From assembly GCA_910584585.1 (NCBI GenBank), contig CAJUBP010000004.1:62001-126000 (forward strand): a stretch of DNA of 64,000 nt, read 5' to 3'. Shown here piece by piece: positions 42,099 to 50,386 of the stretch. The translations under genes and the position numbers were made by a program. This stretch comes from an uncultured Lachnospiraceae bacterium. GTDB taxonomy: Bacteria > Bacillota > Clostridia > Lachnospirales > Lachnospiraceae. The notes under the pieces are model-generated. The model saw nothing but the letters and a program-made list of their open reading frames with translations, was not told where the DNA came from and searched no databases. Numbering within the stretch: the first letter of the stretch is position 1; the number at the start of each line of letters is the position of its first letter.

Positions 42099-42770
42099 AT
42101 GTATAAGTTATTGGTTGTGGAAGATGACAGAGTAATTGCCCAGGCAATTAAAAGCCATATGGAAGGCTGGGGGTACGAAGTGGTCTGCGCAGAGGATTTT
42201 AGGGATGTGCTGCAGATCTTTGTGGAAGCGAAACCTCAGCTTGTGCTGATGGATATTTCCCTTCCTTTTTACAATGGGTTTCACTGGTGCGACGCCATAC
42301 GCAAGATTTCCAAGGTGCCTGTGATTTTTATTTCCTCCGCCTCTGATAATATGAATATCGTTATGGCGGTCAATATGGGCGGGGACGATTTCGTGGCCAA
42401 GCCCTTTGACCTGAATGTGTTGCAGGCCAAAGTCCAGGCAATGCTGCGCAGGACTTATGATTTTGCGGGGGAGAGCAATTTGCTGGAGCATAAAGGGATG
42501 ATTTTTGACAGCAGCAGGGGGTTTGTGACTTATGAGGGAAAACAGGCGGAGCTTACCAAGAATGAAATGGGTATCCTAAAGGAGCTTTTGGAACAGAAGG
42601 GCAGAATTGTGACCAGGGATAAATTGATGGAGCGCTTGTGGGAATCGGACAGCTTCATTGACGACAATACTCTGACGGTAAATGTGGCTCGGCTGCGGAG
42701 AAAGCTGGAAGCCATCGGGGTAGCGGATATGATTAAGACCAGGAAAGGAATCGGCTATGCGGTGGATTAG
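42099..42770 (+). CDS. OmpR/PhoB-type response regulator (BceR-like)
   Basis: This 224-residue protein has a receiver domain (VVEDDRV, LVLMDISLPFYNGF with the acceptor Asp, FVAKPFD) and a C-terminal winged helix (LTKNEMGILKELLEQKGRIV, VNVARLRRKLE). It is followed by an intramembrane-sensing kinase whose gene overlaps its end by 14 bp, and an ABC exporter lies further downstream, the usual Bce-type peptide detoxification layout. AAGGAG precedes the ATG at 42099. Confidence 0.92.
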   Translation: MYKLLVVEDDRVIAQAIKSHMEGWGYEVVCAEDFRDVLQIFVEAKPQLVLMDISLPFYNGFHWCDAIRKISKVPVIFISSASDNMNIVMAVNMGGDDFVAKPFDLNVLQAKVQAMLRRTYDFAGESNLLEHKGMIFDSSRGFVTYEGKQAELTKNEMGILKELLEQKGRIVTRDKLMERLWESDSFIDDNTLTVNVARLRRKLEAIGVADMIKTRKGIGYAVD

Positions 42771-43857
42771 AGCCTATCTAAGGCGGCATCGTCTGGGGAT
42801 TGTTATGTATGCGCTGTTCTGCGCCATTTTTGCTTCTGTGGTGTTTTTGTACCAGATGCCTATGGAACCTGCGGTCTATGCCATTGGCCTGTGCCTGGCG
42901 GCTGCCGTCATTGTGCTGATTGCAGACAGTATCCGTTACCGCAGGAAAGTGGAAGATCTCACCTGGCAGATGGAAGCGGTAAAAGAGGGTACGGAAAAGC
43001 TGCCGAAGCCGGAGGATGAAGTGGAGCGTCTGTATCAGATGCTGCTGGAAAATGCCCAGTTGGAGCGAAGCCGGCAGGTAGGGAATATCCTGAAAGAAAA
43101 ATCCGAAATGACAGATTATTTTACCCTGTGGACCCACCAGATTAAGACGCCCATTGCAGCCATGCGCTTGCTGCAGCAGCAAGTCCTTATGCAGGAATAT
43201 GGGAATGCGCCAAAACAGGAAGCCGCCCGGGAAAGTGAAACAGGCCGGGCACAGGAAGCCGCCCGGGAAAGTGAAACAGGCCGGGAGCAGGAAGCCGCCC
43301 GGGAAAATTATTTGATAGAGCAGTATTATATGCAGAAGCGGGAAATAGAATCGGAGCTGTTTAAAATAGAGCAGTATGTGGAAATGGTTCTGCAGTATCT
43401 GCGGCTGAACAGTTCCGTCAACGATTTCGTCCTGCAGGAATATGAGCTGGACGGGATCATCCGCCAGGCAGTGCGCAAATACGCGCCCATGTTTATTCGA
43501 AAGAAGCTGTCCCTTCACTATGAGCCCCTTAAGGTGAAGGCGGTGACGGACGAGAAATGGCTGACGTTTGTCCTGGAACAGATTCTGAGCAATGCCATTA
43601 AGTATACAGCTTCCGGGGATATTTTTATCCGGATGGAGGGCGGATGCCTGGTATTGGAGGATACCGGGATCGGTATCCTGCCGGAGGATCTTCCCAGAAT
43701 TTTTGATAAGGGCTACACCGGATACAACGGCAGGAGCGATAAGAAAGCTTCTGGCATCGGGCTTTACCTGGTGAAGAAAATTCTTAATAAACTGGGACAT
43801 AAGATTCTGGTAGAATCAGAGCCGGGACAGGGCACAAAAGTAAAGCTGCTGTTTTGA
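42757..43857 (+). CDS. Intramembrane-sensing histidine kinase (BceS-like)
   Basis: This 366-residue kinase has two closely spaced helices at its N-terminus with almost no outside loop, as in BceS kinases. The H-box is FTLWTHQIKTPIAAM, the N-box NAIKYT, G1 EDTGIGIL and G2 GIGLYLVKKI. A 36-bp in-frame tandem repeat (43216-43305, peptide QEAARESETGRA) lies between the two helices of the dimerisation domain and lengthens that hairpin. Such kinases are switched on by their partner ABC transporter; that partner is probably encoded at 44827-47605. Confidence 0.9.
   Translation: MRWIRAYLRRHRLGIVMYALFCAIFASVVFLYQMPMEPAVYAIGLCLAAAVIVLIADSIRYRRKVEDLTWQMEAVKEGTEKLPKPEDEVERLYQMLLENAQLERSRQVGNILKEKSEMTDYFTLWTHQIKTPIAAMRLLQQQVLMQEYGNAPKQEAARESETGRAQEAARESETGREQEAARENYLIEQYYMQKREIESELFKIEQYVEMVLQYLRLNSSVNDFVLQEYELDGIIRQAVRKYAPMFIRKKLSLHYEPLKVKAVTDEKWLTFVLEQILSNAIKYTASGDIFIRMEGGCLVLEDTGIGILPEDLPRIFDKGYTGYNGRSDKKASGIGLYLVKKILNKLGHKILVESEPGQGTKVKLLF
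43216..43305 (+). repeat. 36-bp in-frame tandem repeat, 2.5 copies
   Basis: Units at 43216 and 43252 are nearly identical over 36 bp, and a partial unit follows at 43288 (QEAARE). Confidence 0.95.
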
Positions 43858-43886
43858 TATTGGATCCATGAAATTCCGGAATCAAT

Positions 43887-44423
43887 TTATCGGATCAATG
43901 TAATATTGGAACTTATTTTCTCAGCAAAAGATTCCCGGTAAATTTCGTGATATTCTTCAAAAGAAATCTTCGGCCCATTGGTCAAAACCTGCATCTGAAT
44001 GCCGAACAAATTCACATAATAGGGCATCACTGTCATGTTGTTTCTCAGATAAAAGGCTTTTCGGCGGATGCGTTCCTGGCGGTTTGGGGCATCCTCATCT
44101 GCATCTTCGATTTCCAGCAGAAACCTTTTCCCGCTGTATCGTTCCTGCAGGAGCCCAAGAGCGCGGGAGCCGATATTTTGTCCCCGCATAGCCGGGGAGA
44201 CGGCGAAGTAATCCAGTAAGACCATGTCCTTGTGCAGGACAGTAATCGCAAGGCCCAGAAAAGAGCCGTCTTCCCCTTCTATCGCCAGTAATTCCATAAT
44301 GCCTTCCTGGCTCTTTTGCGCCATAAGGGAAAACGGTTTGCGCTCGGCTTTGGGAAATGCTTCTATATATAAGCGTTCCAGATTCGCAAATTGTGTTTCT
44401 GCGGCGCAGTTTGTTAATTTCAT
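43887..44423 (-). CDS. GNAT-family acetyltransferase
   Basis: This 178-residue protein shows the GNAT core LLDYFAVSPAMRGQNIGSRALGLL (acetyl-CoA loop) and KRFLLEIEDADEDAPNRQER. The start at 44423 is set by GGAGG eight bases upstream; the frame reaches to 44492. It lies on the opposite strand, convergent with the kinase gene and separating BceRS-like from BceAB-like genes, which are usually adjacent. The substrate is unknown. Confidence 0.85.
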   Translation of the reverse strand: MKLTNCAAETQFANLERLYIEAFPKAERKPFSLMAQKSQEGIMELLAIEGEDGSFLGLAITVLHKDMVLLDYFAVSPAMRGQNIGSRALGLLQERYSGKRFLLEIEDADEDAPNRQERIRRKAFYLRNNMTVMPYYVNLFGIQMQVLTNGPKISFEEYHEIYRESFAEKISSNITLIR

Positions 44424-44599
44424 AAGATAAACCTCCGTGGATGAATATTTTGCGTGTTCTGATTTTGCTGCGGATATCGGTGAGCAGCGCAAAAATTATA
44501 ACATACTATTCGGCGCAAATCTATCCTAATTCTCAGGAAAAACTGCAGGTTTTAAATCTTATCCCTTATCTGATATCAGGGTATAATCACATACAGAAA

Positions 44600-44615
44600 C
44601 TTACAAAACCGTAAG
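44600..44615 (+). promoter_or_regulatory. BceR-like operator upstream of the ABC genes
   Basis: CTTACAAAACCGTAAG is an inverted repeat close to the TNACA-N4-TGTAA pattern of BceR-type regulators. It lies about 54 bp before a TATACT -10 (44669-44674) that has no good -35, as expected for an activated promoter. A 10-bp palindrome CTGATATCAG lies just upstream. Confidence 0.6.
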
Positions 44616-44717
44616 GAATTTCCCGAAAAATGTAAGCCAAAATTAAGGTATTCCCTCTATTCTTCTTGTATACTGTTACCAGAGCATTATTCTAACACGC
44701 TCAGTACTACAGCGAAC

Positions 44718-44799
44718 AATCTTCTATTTCGATGCACAGGAAAGGGCCATCCTGCCTTTCCGTCCGTATCCCAATATGAAACGTTCGCTTCTAGTGCCA
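44718..44799 (+). repeat. Dispersed intergenic repeat, copy B
   Basis: GGAAAGGGCCATCCTGCCTTTCC and flanks, ending CGTTCGCTTCTAGTGCC, match copy A (10273-10351) along nearly the whole length. It sits in the leader just before the ABC ATPase ribosome site. Confidence 0.7.
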
Positions 44800-44826
44800 A
44801 AACAACAGAAAGCAAGGAGGACGATT

Positions 44827-45594
44827 ATGGCAATCTTAGAAGTAAACAATGTAAAGAAAATATATACCACAAGATTCGGAGGCAACCAGGTGCAGGCTTT
44901 GACCGATGTGAGCTTTTCCGTGGAAAAAGGAGAGTACGTGGCAATTATGGGGGAATCCGGTTCTGGTAAAACCACCCTTTTAAACATTTTAGCGGCGTTG
45001 GATAAAGCCACTTCGGGGCTGGTGCTGTTAAACGGCAAGAATCTTTCCGCCCTGCGGGACTCTGAAGTGTCTGCCTTCCGCAGGGAAAATCTGGGCTTTG
45101 TATTTCAGGATTTCAACCTGTTGGACAATTTTAATATCCAGGACAATATTTTTCTGCCGTTGGTGCTGGCAGGAAAAAATTACAATGAAATGCGGGTGCG
45201 CCTGATGCCCATTGCGGAGAACTTAGGGATCAAGGCAATTCTTGGAAAATATCCCTATGAGGTGTCCGGCGGGCAGAAACAGCGCGCAGCCGTGGCCCGG
45301 GCGCTGATTACCAATCCTCAGCTGATTCTGGCGGATGAGCCTACCGGGGCGCTGGATTCCAAAGCGGCGGAAAGCCTTCTGGCCCAGTTTCAGGAGATCA
45401 ACGGGGCAGGCCAGACCATTTTGATGGTAACTCATTCCACCCAGGCGGCCAGCCGTGCCAAACGGGTCCTATTTATCAAAGACGGCCAGGTATTCCACCA
45501 GATTTACAAAGGAAGCAGCACCAATGAGGAAATGTACCAGAAGATTTCTGATACCCTGACGGTGATTACAACAGGGGGTGGCAGACATGAGTAG
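44827..45594 (+). CDS. ABC transporter ATPase, BceA-like
   Basis: This 255-residue ATPase shows Walker A GESGSGKTTLLN, Q-loop FVFQDFNLLDNFN, signature VSGGQKQRAAVARALI, Walker B LILADEPTGALDSK and the switch His in VTHSTQAA. The sequence is of the MacB/BceA type. The ATG at 44827 has AAGGAGG upstream. The permease gene starts inside its last codons. Together they should form an antimicrobial-peptide sensing and resistance transporter controlled by the two-component system encoded upstream. Confidence 0.93.
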   Translation: MAILEVNNVKKIYTTRFGGNQVQALTDVSFSVEKGEYVAIMGESGSGKTTLLNILAALDKATSGLVLLNGKNLSALRDSEVSAFRRENLGFVFQDFNLLDNFNIQDNIFLPLVLAGKNYNEMRVRLMPIAENLGIKAILGKYPYEVSGGQKQRAAVARALITNPQLILADEPTGALDSKAAESLLAQFQEINGAGQTILMVTHSTQAASRAKRVLFIKDGQVFHQIYKGSSTNEEMYQKISDTLTVITTGGGRHE

Positions 45595-47605
45595 CTTTTT
45601 CTATGGCAGACTTGCATTCGGAAATTTAAAGAAAAACGGCAGGCTGTATCTGCCTTATATCCTTGCGGCCGTGGGTATCGGCGCTATGTATTACATTATG
45701 GTGGCACTCACCGGGGATGAAGGGATTGAGAAAATGCCCGGCGCCGGAGATTTAAAGATGATTATGGGTCTTGGATGCGGCGTTATCCTGATTTTTGCAG
45801 TGATTTTTTTGTTCTATACCAACAGTTTCCTGATGAAACGGCGGAAAAAAGAATTCGGCCTCTTCCACATCCTGGGGATGGAGAAGAAGCATATTGGAAG
45901 AATGATGTTCTGGGAAACCTGTATGGTGGGACTAATCAGCATTGCAGGGGGACTGGCAGGGGGAATCCTGCTCTATAAACTGGTGGTTTTAGTGCTGCTT
46001 CGCATCACTGGTCTGGAAGTGCCCTTTGGCTTCACTGTTTCGAAAGCCGGCATTGCCAATGTGGCAGTTTGCTTTGCTGTAGTGTTTGGAATGACGCTTG
46101 TTTACAATTTATTCCAGGTTCAGAAGGCCAACGCCATCGAGCTTCTCCACAGTGCGAGCCAGGGAGAAAGAGAACCCAGAACCCGATGGATTCTGGCAAT
46201 TCTGGGCATTCTGGCCCTGGGCCTTGGCTACGGGATTGCCATTGTGACGGAGAATCCGGTGGAGGCGCTGCTGCTGTTCTTTGTGGCGGTGATTCTGGTG
46301 GTCATCGGGACTTATTTCCTGTTTACTGCCGCCAGCATTGCAGTGCTGAAAATAATGCGGAAAAACAAGAAATATTTTTACCGGACGAAACATTTTATTT
46401 CCGTATCCGGAATGATTTACCGTATGAAACAGAACGCGGTGGGCCTTGCCAATATCTGTATCTTAAGCACAATGGTACTGGTGATGGTGTCAGGCACGGT
46501 GGCTCTGTACGCAGGGGTGGACGATATCATCAATAATCGGTATCCCAAAGATATTTCCTTTACCGGGTACGGCAATATGTCCGAAGAGGAAAAGGCAAGT
46601 CTAAAAGGGATGTTCCAGCAGGCGGCGGAAGAAACCGGCCTTGCGGTGGAGGATTCTGTGGAATATACGGCTCTGTCCATCTCTGCATGGAAGTCGGGAG
46701 AAAATATGCAGATTCAAAAGCCGGGAACCATAACTCCGGAAGGGAAACTTGTCATTTTGGAGCTGATTACATTAGAAGAGTATAACAGGCTGTCAGGCCA
46801 GCAGCAGGAACTGGCAGAGGATGAAATTTTAGTCAGCGTCAGACAGGGGGCGGAAGGGGATGCGGCTTACTGTATCAATGGAAGAAACTTCCGCATCAAA
46901 GAGTACCTGAAAGATTTAGCCCTGGAGGGGTTAGACAGCAATGTGGTTTATGACGGGTATTTTCTGGTAGTCAGGGATACCCAGGTTATGGAAGAACTGA
47001 ATGAGATGCAGCGAGAAGTCTACGGAGACGTGGCAAGCACTGCGGATTACTGCGTGTATGCAGATCTTTCAGGAACCGAGGAACAAATCAAAGAATGCGC
47101 CGGCCGGATGGATGAGCTGATAGAAGCTTACAATCAGCAAAGGGCAGAGGAAGAGCATCTTAGCGTGAGACTTAATGTGAGAGAAGAGCAGAGAGATGGA
47201 TTTATGATATTCTGCGGCGGGTTCCTGTTCCTGGGGATCTTCCTTGGATTTGTATTTCTGATGGCGACAGTGCTGATTATTTACTACAAGCAGATTTCCG
47301 AAGGCTATGAAGATAAAGAGCGGTTTGAAATTATGCAGAAAGTTGGCATGAGCCCCAGAGAAGTGAAAGCTGCCATCCACAGCCAGATTCTGAAAGTATT
47401 TTTCCTTCCCCTTGTGATGGCATGCGTGCACCTTACCATGGCCTTTCCCATGATGAACCGGCTGCTTTTGATGTTCAACATGAAGAATCCAGGGCTGTTT
47501 GCAGTCTGCACCGTGAGCGTGGTGGGGGTTTTCGCGGTGATTTACGGGATTGTGTTCGGAATTACAGCAAGAGCCTATTATCGGATTGTAGGAGAAAAGC
47601 GATAA
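45587..47605 (+). CDS. FtsX-type ABC permease, BceB-like
   Basis: This 672-residue permease has about ten helices. The N-terminal helix is followed by an FtsX block (RRKKEFGLFHILGMEKKHIGRM), a large extracellular domain of about 220 residues (from LYAGVDDIINNRYPKD to LNVREEQRDG) sits between helices, and a second FtsX block follows (FEIMQKVGMSPREVKAAI). This is the BceB layout, in which the external domain binds peptide or lipid-linked targets such as undecaprenyl-bound forms. The ATG at 45587 overlaps the ATPase stop. A GTG at 45578 is an alternative. Confidence 0.92.
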   Translation: MSSFFYGRLAFGNLKKNGRLYLPYILAAVGIGAMYYIMVALTGDEGIEKMPGAGDLKMIMGLGCGVILIFAVIFLFYTNSFLMKRRKKEFGLFHILGMEKKHIGRMMFWETCMVGLISIAGGLAGGILLYKLVVLVLLRITGLEVPFGFTVSKAGIANVAVCFAVVFGMTLVYNLFQVQKANAIELLHSASQGEREPRTRWILAILGILALGLGYGIAIVTENPVEALLLFFVAVILVVIGTYFLFTAASIAVLKIMRKNKKYFYRTKHFISVSGMIYRMKQNAVGLANICILSTMVLVMVSGTVALYAGVDDIINNRYPKDISFTGYGNMSEEEKASLKGMFQQAAEETGLAVEDSVEYTALSISAWKSGENMQIQKPGTITPEGKLVILELITLEEYNRLSGQQQELAEDEILVSVRQGAEGDAAYCINGRNFRIKEYLKDLALEGLDSNVVYDGYFLVVRDTQVMEELNEMQREVYGDVASTADYCVYADLSGTEEQIKECAGRMDELIEAYNQQRAEEEHLSVRLNVREEQRDGFMIFCGGFLFLGIFLGFVFLMATVLIIYYKQISEGYEDKERFEIMQKVGMSPREVKAAIHSQILKVFFLPLVMACVHLTMAFPMMNRLLLMFNMKNPGLFAVCTVSVVGVFAVIYGIVFGITARAYYRIVGEKR

Positions 47606-47768
47606 ATAAATTTTGCATTTAGAATATGTCGGGGAAATTAATTCTGCAAAGATACAGGATGAGCTTTCAATCTCTCCGGGTCTAATACCCCACAGCTCTG
47701 CTGCGCAACAAATTGATACCGAGCAAAGCGAGGTTGGTCTTTTAATGTATAGTCTATCTTTTGGTACA

Positions 47769-47958
47769 CAGGAAATGCCGGAGTGCCCTTTCACTAAGCA
47801 AACGATTTATGGGCGTTCTTAGTGGAGGCGAAATCCACTGCTTACAGAGACTTAGGAAGGAAGGCTTTCCTGACTTCCTTAGCCGAAGTTAGCAGTTAGT
47901 TCGCCGGAACATTGCCCAGTTTGCGTGTGAAAGGGTACTCCGGCATTTCCGTCCGTCC
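47769..47958 (+). ncRNA. Highly structured intergenic element, possible ncRNA or mobile-element remnant
   Basis: A terminal inverted repeat of about 26 bp (GGAAATGCCGGAGTGCCC near 47770-47792 against GGGTACTCCGGCATTTCC at 47933-47950) closes an interior with several stems. These are CACTAAG/CTTAGTG, GTGGA/TCCAC, GGCGAA/TTCGCC, ACTGCT/AGCAGT, and a GGAAG-GA-AGG stem with matching CCT-GA-CTTCC. No reading frame or transposase is present. It recalls the non-coding ends of IS200/IS605-like elements or a structured RNA, but I cannot assign it. Confidence 0.55.
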
Positions 47959-47965
47959 CCAAAGA
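47934..47965 (+). repeat. Dispersed intergenic repeat, copy D (partial)
   Basis: GTACTCC, then ATTTCCGTCCGTCCCCAAA, matches copies B, C and E. It overlaps the right arm of the structured element. Confidence 0.55.
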
Positions 47966-48006
47966 TAGTCCATATCCAAAGATAGTTCGTCCCCAAAGAT
48001 AAAAGG
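47956..48006. repeat. 17-bp tandem repeat, three copies
   Basis: TCCCCAAAGATAGTCCA, TATCCAAAGATAGTTCG and TCCCCAAAGATAAAAGG begin at 47956, 47973 and 47990, sharing the core CCAAAGATA, just beyond the 3' end of prs. Confidence 0.85.
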
Positions 48007-48023
48007 GCACTCAAAGGCAGAAC

Positions 48024-49208
48024 TTATTTCACCTTTTCCCCTGCCTTATACCGTTTCACCAGCCCTTCAATTCTCTCATAAGGATCTAACAGATCACTGA
48101 TAGAAGTATCATGATTCAGCGTATCAATGATGTATGCAATATATTTGCTCATATCGCAGTCAATATAGTAAGGCTTGTGCAGCAGTTCCGGCGTCTGGTA
48201 AGTCAGGTTGGTGGTCACCACCTTGTAAATAATGCCCTCTTCCACAGCCTTGTCAAATTTCTCCAGGCCGTTGGTAAACAGTCCGAAAGTGGCAATCACG
48301 AAGATACGGCTGGCCTGTCTCTTTTTCAATTCCGTAGCCACGTCGATCATACTGTCTCCGGAAGAAATCATATCGTCAATAATGAACACATCCTTGCTTG
48401 CCACAGAGGAACCCAGGAACTCATGGGCCACGATAGGGTTGCGGCCGTCTACGATTTTGCTGTAATCCCGGCGTTTGTAGAACATTCCCATATCCAGTCC
48501 CAGCACATTTGCAAAATAAACGGCCCGGTTGGTTCCGCCCTCATCCGGGCTGATCACCATCATATGGTCGCTGTCAATCTGTAAGTCCGGGGTTTCCCGC
48601 AGGATGCTTTTGATAAACTGATAAGCAGGCTGCACGGTTTCAAAGCCATGGAGCGGTATGGCATTCTGCACCCGGGGGTCATGGGCGTCAAAGGTGATAA
48701 TGTTGTCCACTCCCATATTCACCAGTTCCTGCAGCGCAATGGCGCAGTCTAAGGATTCCCTGCCGGTGCGCTTGTGCTGGCGGCTCTCATAGAGGAAAGG
48801 CATAATGACGGTAATTCTTCTGGCTTTTCCGCCTGCCGCGGCTACAATACGTTTCAAATCCTGATAGTGATCGTCAGGAGACATATGGTTCTCATGGCCG
48901 CAGACGGTGTAGGTCATGCTGTAGTTGGTAACGTCTACCATCAGGAACAGGTCATAGCCCCGGACAGAATGTTTGATGCTGCCCTTGGCCTCTCCGGTGC
49001 CGAAGCGGGGGGTATAGCAGTCCATCAGGTAGGTGTCTCTCTGGTATCCCCGGAAAGCGATGTCATTCTCATGTTCATGCTGCCGTTCCGCCCGGAACCG
49101 TACCAGGTATTTGTCTACCATTTCTCCCAGGGGCCGGCAGCTTTCCAGTGCGATTACGCCCAGAGCGCCGGCAGGAATTGTTTCATAATTTCTTTCGTTA
49201 CGCTGCAT
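48024..49208 (-). CDS. prs: Ribose-phosphate pyrophosphokinase (long form)
   Basis: This 394-residue enzyme makes PRPP from ribose 5-phosphate and ATP. Recognisable parts are VCGHENHMSPDDHYQDLKRI, VIMPFLYESRQHKRTGRE, ITFDAHDPRVQNA, VISPDEGGTNRAVYFAN and the PRPP loop VFIIDDMISSGDSMIDVA. The N-terminus and length are longer than the about 315 residues of classical Prs, as in a clostridial subgroup. The ATG at 49208 has GGAGG upstream; the frame starts earlier. It ends an operon with the DnaD- and DnaC/DnaI-like genes, and could feed the PRTases of the Ter module. Confidence 0.9.
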   Translation of the reverse strand: MQRNERNYETIPAGALGVIALESCRPLGEMVDKYLVRFRAERQHEHENDIAFRGYQRDTYLMDCYTPRFGTGEAKGSIKHSVRGYDLFLMVDVTNYSMTYTVCGHENHMSPDDHYQDLKRIVAAAGGKARRITVIMPFLYESRQHKRTGRESLDCAIALQELVNMGVDNIITFDAHDPRVQNAIPLHGFETVQPAYQFIKSILRETPDLQIDSDHMMVISPDEGGTNRAVYFANVLGLDMGMFYKRRDYSKIVDGRNPIVAHEFLGSSVASKDVFIIDDMISSGDSMIDVATELKKRQASRIFVIATFGLFTNGLEKFDKAVEEGIIYKVVTTNLTYQTPELLHKPYYIDCDMSKYIAYIIDTLNHDTSISDLLDPYERIEGLVKRYKAGEKVK

Positions 49209-49283
49209 TAAAATGTCCTCCATAAATATAAGTGAAAAGTGTTTGCTTGTTGCAGTTTCATTGATGGTTTCCAAACAGTTAAA

Positions 49284-50294
49284 TTATCGGATTCCTGCCG
49301 GAGTTTCTTTGATAACTCCCAGTTTTTTCTGAATCCGGATATCGTTTCCAAACAGCTTAATCATTGTATAATTGCTGGAAATTCTGGAAAATGTCCGTTC
49401 AGAGTATGTATCCACCAGCTGGCTTAAGCTTAGATTGGTGGAAATAATTGTGGATTTCCGCCGCAGGATACGTTCATTCAGACAAAGAAAGAGCTGGGAG
49501 GTTGTAAAGGAATTGGAAAGTTCCGTGCCCAGATCATCTATAATCAGCAAGTCGCAGTCAAAAATATTCTGATAATCTTCGCTGAAATCCTTCTCTTTTC
49601 CGAAAATATTTTTTTCAAAAATATGAAACAGCGAAGAGGCGGTAAAATAGATTACGGAGTGTCCGGAATCCAAAAGTTCCTTTGCCACGCAGTTGGACAG
49701 GTAGGTTTTGCCGACGCCGGTATCTCCATAGAGAAACAGGTTCCTAAATTCCGCGTCAAAGGCACTGACGAAATCCTGGCATAGAGAAACCGCCTGCTTT
49801 GCCGTTGCAAGGCTGGTTAATCCGGTGGAAGGATTTTTTATGGAATCGGAATAGTAATGAAAGGAGAAATTCTGAAAATTCTCCTGTTCTAAGGTCTGCC
49901 GCAGATTGGATTGGGTATAAACCAAATCAATGGCGGCCTGCTTAAAGCAATGGCATTTTTCCCTGCCGATATATCCGGTGTCTTTGCAGTCCGGACAGCG
50001 GTAAGGGGGTTCAAAGTAATTCTCAGGGTATCCATGGCTGGTTAATATCTGTTTTTTCTCAGCCGTCAGCGCGGAAAGGATTTCCCTTAACCGGCGAAGG
50101 GCGTCGTTATCTCCGTCCATCAGCCGCCTGGCCTGCGCAACAGAGACAGAAGAGATAGTTTCGTCAATCTCTGTCAGCCGGGGAAACCGCTGATAGAGGT
50201 CGTTCTTCCGCTCCATTACAATATGGCGGTTCTCCAGCTGCTTTGCCTCATAGCTTCGGATTAACGTGTTGTACTGGGTATTGCTTAAGGCCAT
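49284..50294 (-). CDS. DnaC/DnaI-type replicative helicase loader
   Basis: This 336-residue AAA+ protein has an N-terminal zinc-type region (RCPDCKDTGYIGREKCHC), Walker A LYGDTGVGKTYL, Walker B LLIIDDLGTE and sensor region ERTFSRI. It loads the DnaB-type helicase onto DNA at initiation and restart. AAAGGAG precedes the ATG. The DnaD-like gene lies immediately upstream, a standard clostridial dnaD-dnaI pair. Confidence 0.92.
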   Translation of the reverse strand: MALSNTQYNTLIRSYEAKQLENRHIVMERKNDLYQRFPRLTEIDETISSVSVAQARRLMDGDNDALRRLREILSALTAEKKQILTSHGYPENYFEPPYRCPDCKDTGYIGREKCHCFKQAAIDLVYTQSNLRQTLEQENFQNFSFHYYSDSIKNPSTGLTSLATAKQAVSLCQDFVSAFDAEFRNLFLYGDTGVGKTYLSNCVAKELLDSGHSVIYFTASSLFHIFEKNIFGKEKDFSEDYQNIFDCDLLIIDDLGTELSNSFTTSQLFLCLNERILRRKSTIISTNLSLSQLVDTYSERTFSRISSNYTMIKLFGNDIRIQKKLGVIKETPAGIR

Positions 50295-50386
50295 GGGTGA
50301 CTCCTTTCCTGAAAACGCCTGGAAATGATACAGTGTCTGTATTCACTTACAGTGCGACGCTGCTTCGAATGAAAAAGCTGCGGCAA

